Source of the DNA: Baffinella frigidus
Taxonomy: Eukaryota; Cryptophyceae; Cryptomonadales; Baffinellaceae
Reading direction: 5' to 3'
Assembly (NCBI GenBank): GCA_026770585.1
Contig: MU647785.1
Span: forward strand, 32,303-45,574
Length of the DNA: 13,272 bases
Shown here: positions 12,138 through 13,272 of the stretch, one piece after another
Position numbering within the stretch: position 1 is the first letter of the stretch
How the letters are laid out: every line of letters begins with the position of its first letter
Made by a program: the position numbers and the translations under genes
Notes under the pieces: generated by a model
Told to the model about the DNA's origin: nothing
Database searches by the model: none
Seen by the model: the letters and a program-made list of their open reading frames with translations, nothing else

Positions 12138-12427
12138 GACTCCCATCATAGGTGGACCCTAAACCCCAGTGCGCACGTGCACATGGGGATTCCTTGCTTC
12201 CAGACCCTAACCTGACTGCCGCCGCAGAAGACGGAAGCAAGGAAGAGAGGTCCCTTCAGGTTATTTTAACTCCCATTATAGGCGGACCCTAACCCCCCCG
12301 TGCGCATGTGCGTACTGGGGGTCCTTGCTTTCGCGGGAGAGGGGGTGGGCGGGTCCTACTTATATGGGGCACACACCAACTCAAGTGAAACTCGTGTGCA
12401 CGTGCGCAGAGGACGGAAGCAAGGAAG
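12138..12427 (+). repeat. Duplicated subtelomere-like block
   Basis: A segment of about 65 bp, from TTGACTCCCATCATAGG through GTGCGCACGTGCAC to CCTTGCTT (12138-12198), recurs at about 12268-12331. CGCAGA(A/G)GACGGAAGCAAGG also recurs (12223 and 12405). TTCCTTGCTTCC (12190-12201) and GGAAGCAAGGAA (12234-12245) form an exact inverted repeat within the first copy. The two copies are separated unequally, so this is a diverged duplication. CTTATATGG at 12358 resembles a TATA box, but no gene follows. Confidence 0.75.
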
Positions 12428-12452
12428 GGGGTCGGACGAGGGGGACGAGGCA

Positions 12453-12738
12453 AAACCCTAAACCCTACGCCCCAAGCCCTACACCCTACACCCTGCACCT
12501 TAAACCTTGAACCCTAAACCCTAAACCTTGAACCCTAAACACTAAACACTAAACACTAAACCCTTAACCCTTAACCCTCGAACCTAAAACCTAAACCCTA
12601 AACCCTCAACCCTAGACCCTGAACCTAAACCTTAAACCCCAAACCTTAAACCCCAAACCTTAAACCCCAAACCTTAAACCCTAAACCCTAAACCCTACAC
12701 CCTAAACCCTAAACCCTAAACCCTACACCCTACACCCC
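12453..12738. repeat. Degenerate CCCTAAA telomere-type repeat array
   Basis: About 285 bp made mostly of CCCTAAA with variants CCTTAAA, CCCCAAA, CCCTACA, CACTAAA and CCCTGAA. The purest stretch is 12675-12720. The C-rich strand is the plus strand, so a functional telomere in this orientation would end to the left; unrelated sequence lies on both sides, which makes the array interstitial as assembled. The unit equals the TTTAGGG telomere of plants, many algae and some alveolates. Confidence 0.93.
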
Positions 12739-12784
12739 AGACTGGGGGCAAGCCTGTCCCGTGGGAGCCTGGGGAGGGGCGGAC

Positions 12785-12846
12785 AGGCAGTCAAGGCAGT
12801 CAAAGTCAAGACAGTCACGACAGTCACGACAGTCAAGACAGTCACG
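12785..12846 (+). repeat. 9 bp repeat of CAGTCAAGA type
   Basis: About seven units of (A/G)GCAGTCAA or ACAGTCACG run without disruption except one shortened unit near 12804. On the plus strand they read RQS tripeptides in a 70-codon frame. ACAGTCAAGGCAGTCACC recurs at 13175-13192. Confidence 0.8.
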
Positions 12847-13212
12847 GGAAGACTACGACAAATTCGATGAAGCGGAAGCCGGGACGGCCGAAAGGCGCCA
12901 AGGACTCCGTGCCTCGCCGGTGCGACCCTCCCCCCCCATTCACCCTCAACCAACAATAAACAATAAGCAATAAACAACAACCAATAACTCATAAACCCCC
13001 TCCCCAAGGAACATCCCATACGGTATGCCCATTTCCCACTAGTCCCCACATGCTTTCTCTTCACCTGTACAGCAACCTAGACTTTCTCTGTTGCCCGAGA
13101 AAGATATTTGTTCCTGCATTCTACCATGGCCCCTGCTGCGAGAAGCACAGCCGTACCCTCGCATGCACAGGTCACAGTCAAGGCAGTCACCTCGGACAGT
13201 TGGCTTCGGCGT
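12847..13212. other. Unassigned sequence with A-rich AATAAAC tract
   Basis: AACAATAAACAATAAGCAAT and related units (12948-12996) make an A-rich low-complexity tract. The short frame that continues from the 9 bp repeat (EDYDKFDEAEAGTAERR...) ends in this tract; its first residues look charged and protein-like, but it is too short to call. Confidence 0.5.
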
Positions 13213-13232
13213 CCGCGTGACCGGTCACGCGG
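13213..13232. repeat. Exact 20 bp GC-rich palindrome
   Basis: CCGCGTGACCGGTCACGCGG is its own reverse complement. No element ends are recognisable around it before the window ends. Confidence 0.8.
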
Positions 13233-13272
13233 GCGCTCAAGAGCCTGCCGGCGGGGCTGTTCCACGGGTACG

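Overview
The window looks like gene-poor, repeat-rich nuclear DNA of a eukaryote, most likely a protist or alga. Four things point that way: a block of degenerate plant/alveolate-type telomere repeat (CCCTAAA, G strand TTTAGGG) at 12453-12738; many short inverted-repeat elements flanked by TA; minisatellites and microsatellites; and almost no long open frames. TTTAGGG occurs in land plants, green algae, dinoflagellates, chromerids and coccidians, so it does not fix the lineage. A large algal or alveolate genome is my inference. I see no rRNA, tRNA, CRISPR array, bacterial operon or recognisable transposase.

Layout. 1-164 is a GA/GC microsatellite. 172-2775 is bounded by two diverged arms in inverted orientation and holds further inverted arms inside, with a short-unit repeat block, two smaller foldbacks and several dispersed motifs; it reads as one large foldback element or a pile of related ones. 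2776-3360 is unassigned sequence with hairpins. 3361-4213, 4831-5288 and 6108-6251 hold two families of ~100-145 bp MITE-like elements flanked by TA, some nested or in one-and-a-half-unit arrays. 5289-6107 has small tandem and hairpin repeats. 6546-6980 and 8430-8475 are dense in palindromes built from GTACGAGC and GTACGAAGC. 7476-7602 is an almost perfect 127 bp hairpin.

The only stretch with a convincing coding look is 8362-9228 on the plus strand. It encodes a Gly/Pro/Gln/Ser/Ala-rich, probably disordered protein of unknown family, perhaps spliced to a short terminal exon at 9315-9421. A second open stretch at 7591-8028 is much weaker.

The right third moves through a 21 bp minisatellite (10075-10230), several foldbacks (10750-10787, 11109-11175, 11190-11390), and then subtelomere-like sequence: a 26-unit 9 bp repeat, a duplicated ~65 bp block, telomere-like DNA, another 9 bp repeat and a GC palindrome. 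About 530 bp of ordinary sequence follows the telomere block, so it is interstitial as assembled.

The main theme is hairpin DNA. One palindrome, CCCTACNGTAGGG and close variants, recurs about fifteen times inside elements whose ends are unrelated. No set of genes working together can be shown here.
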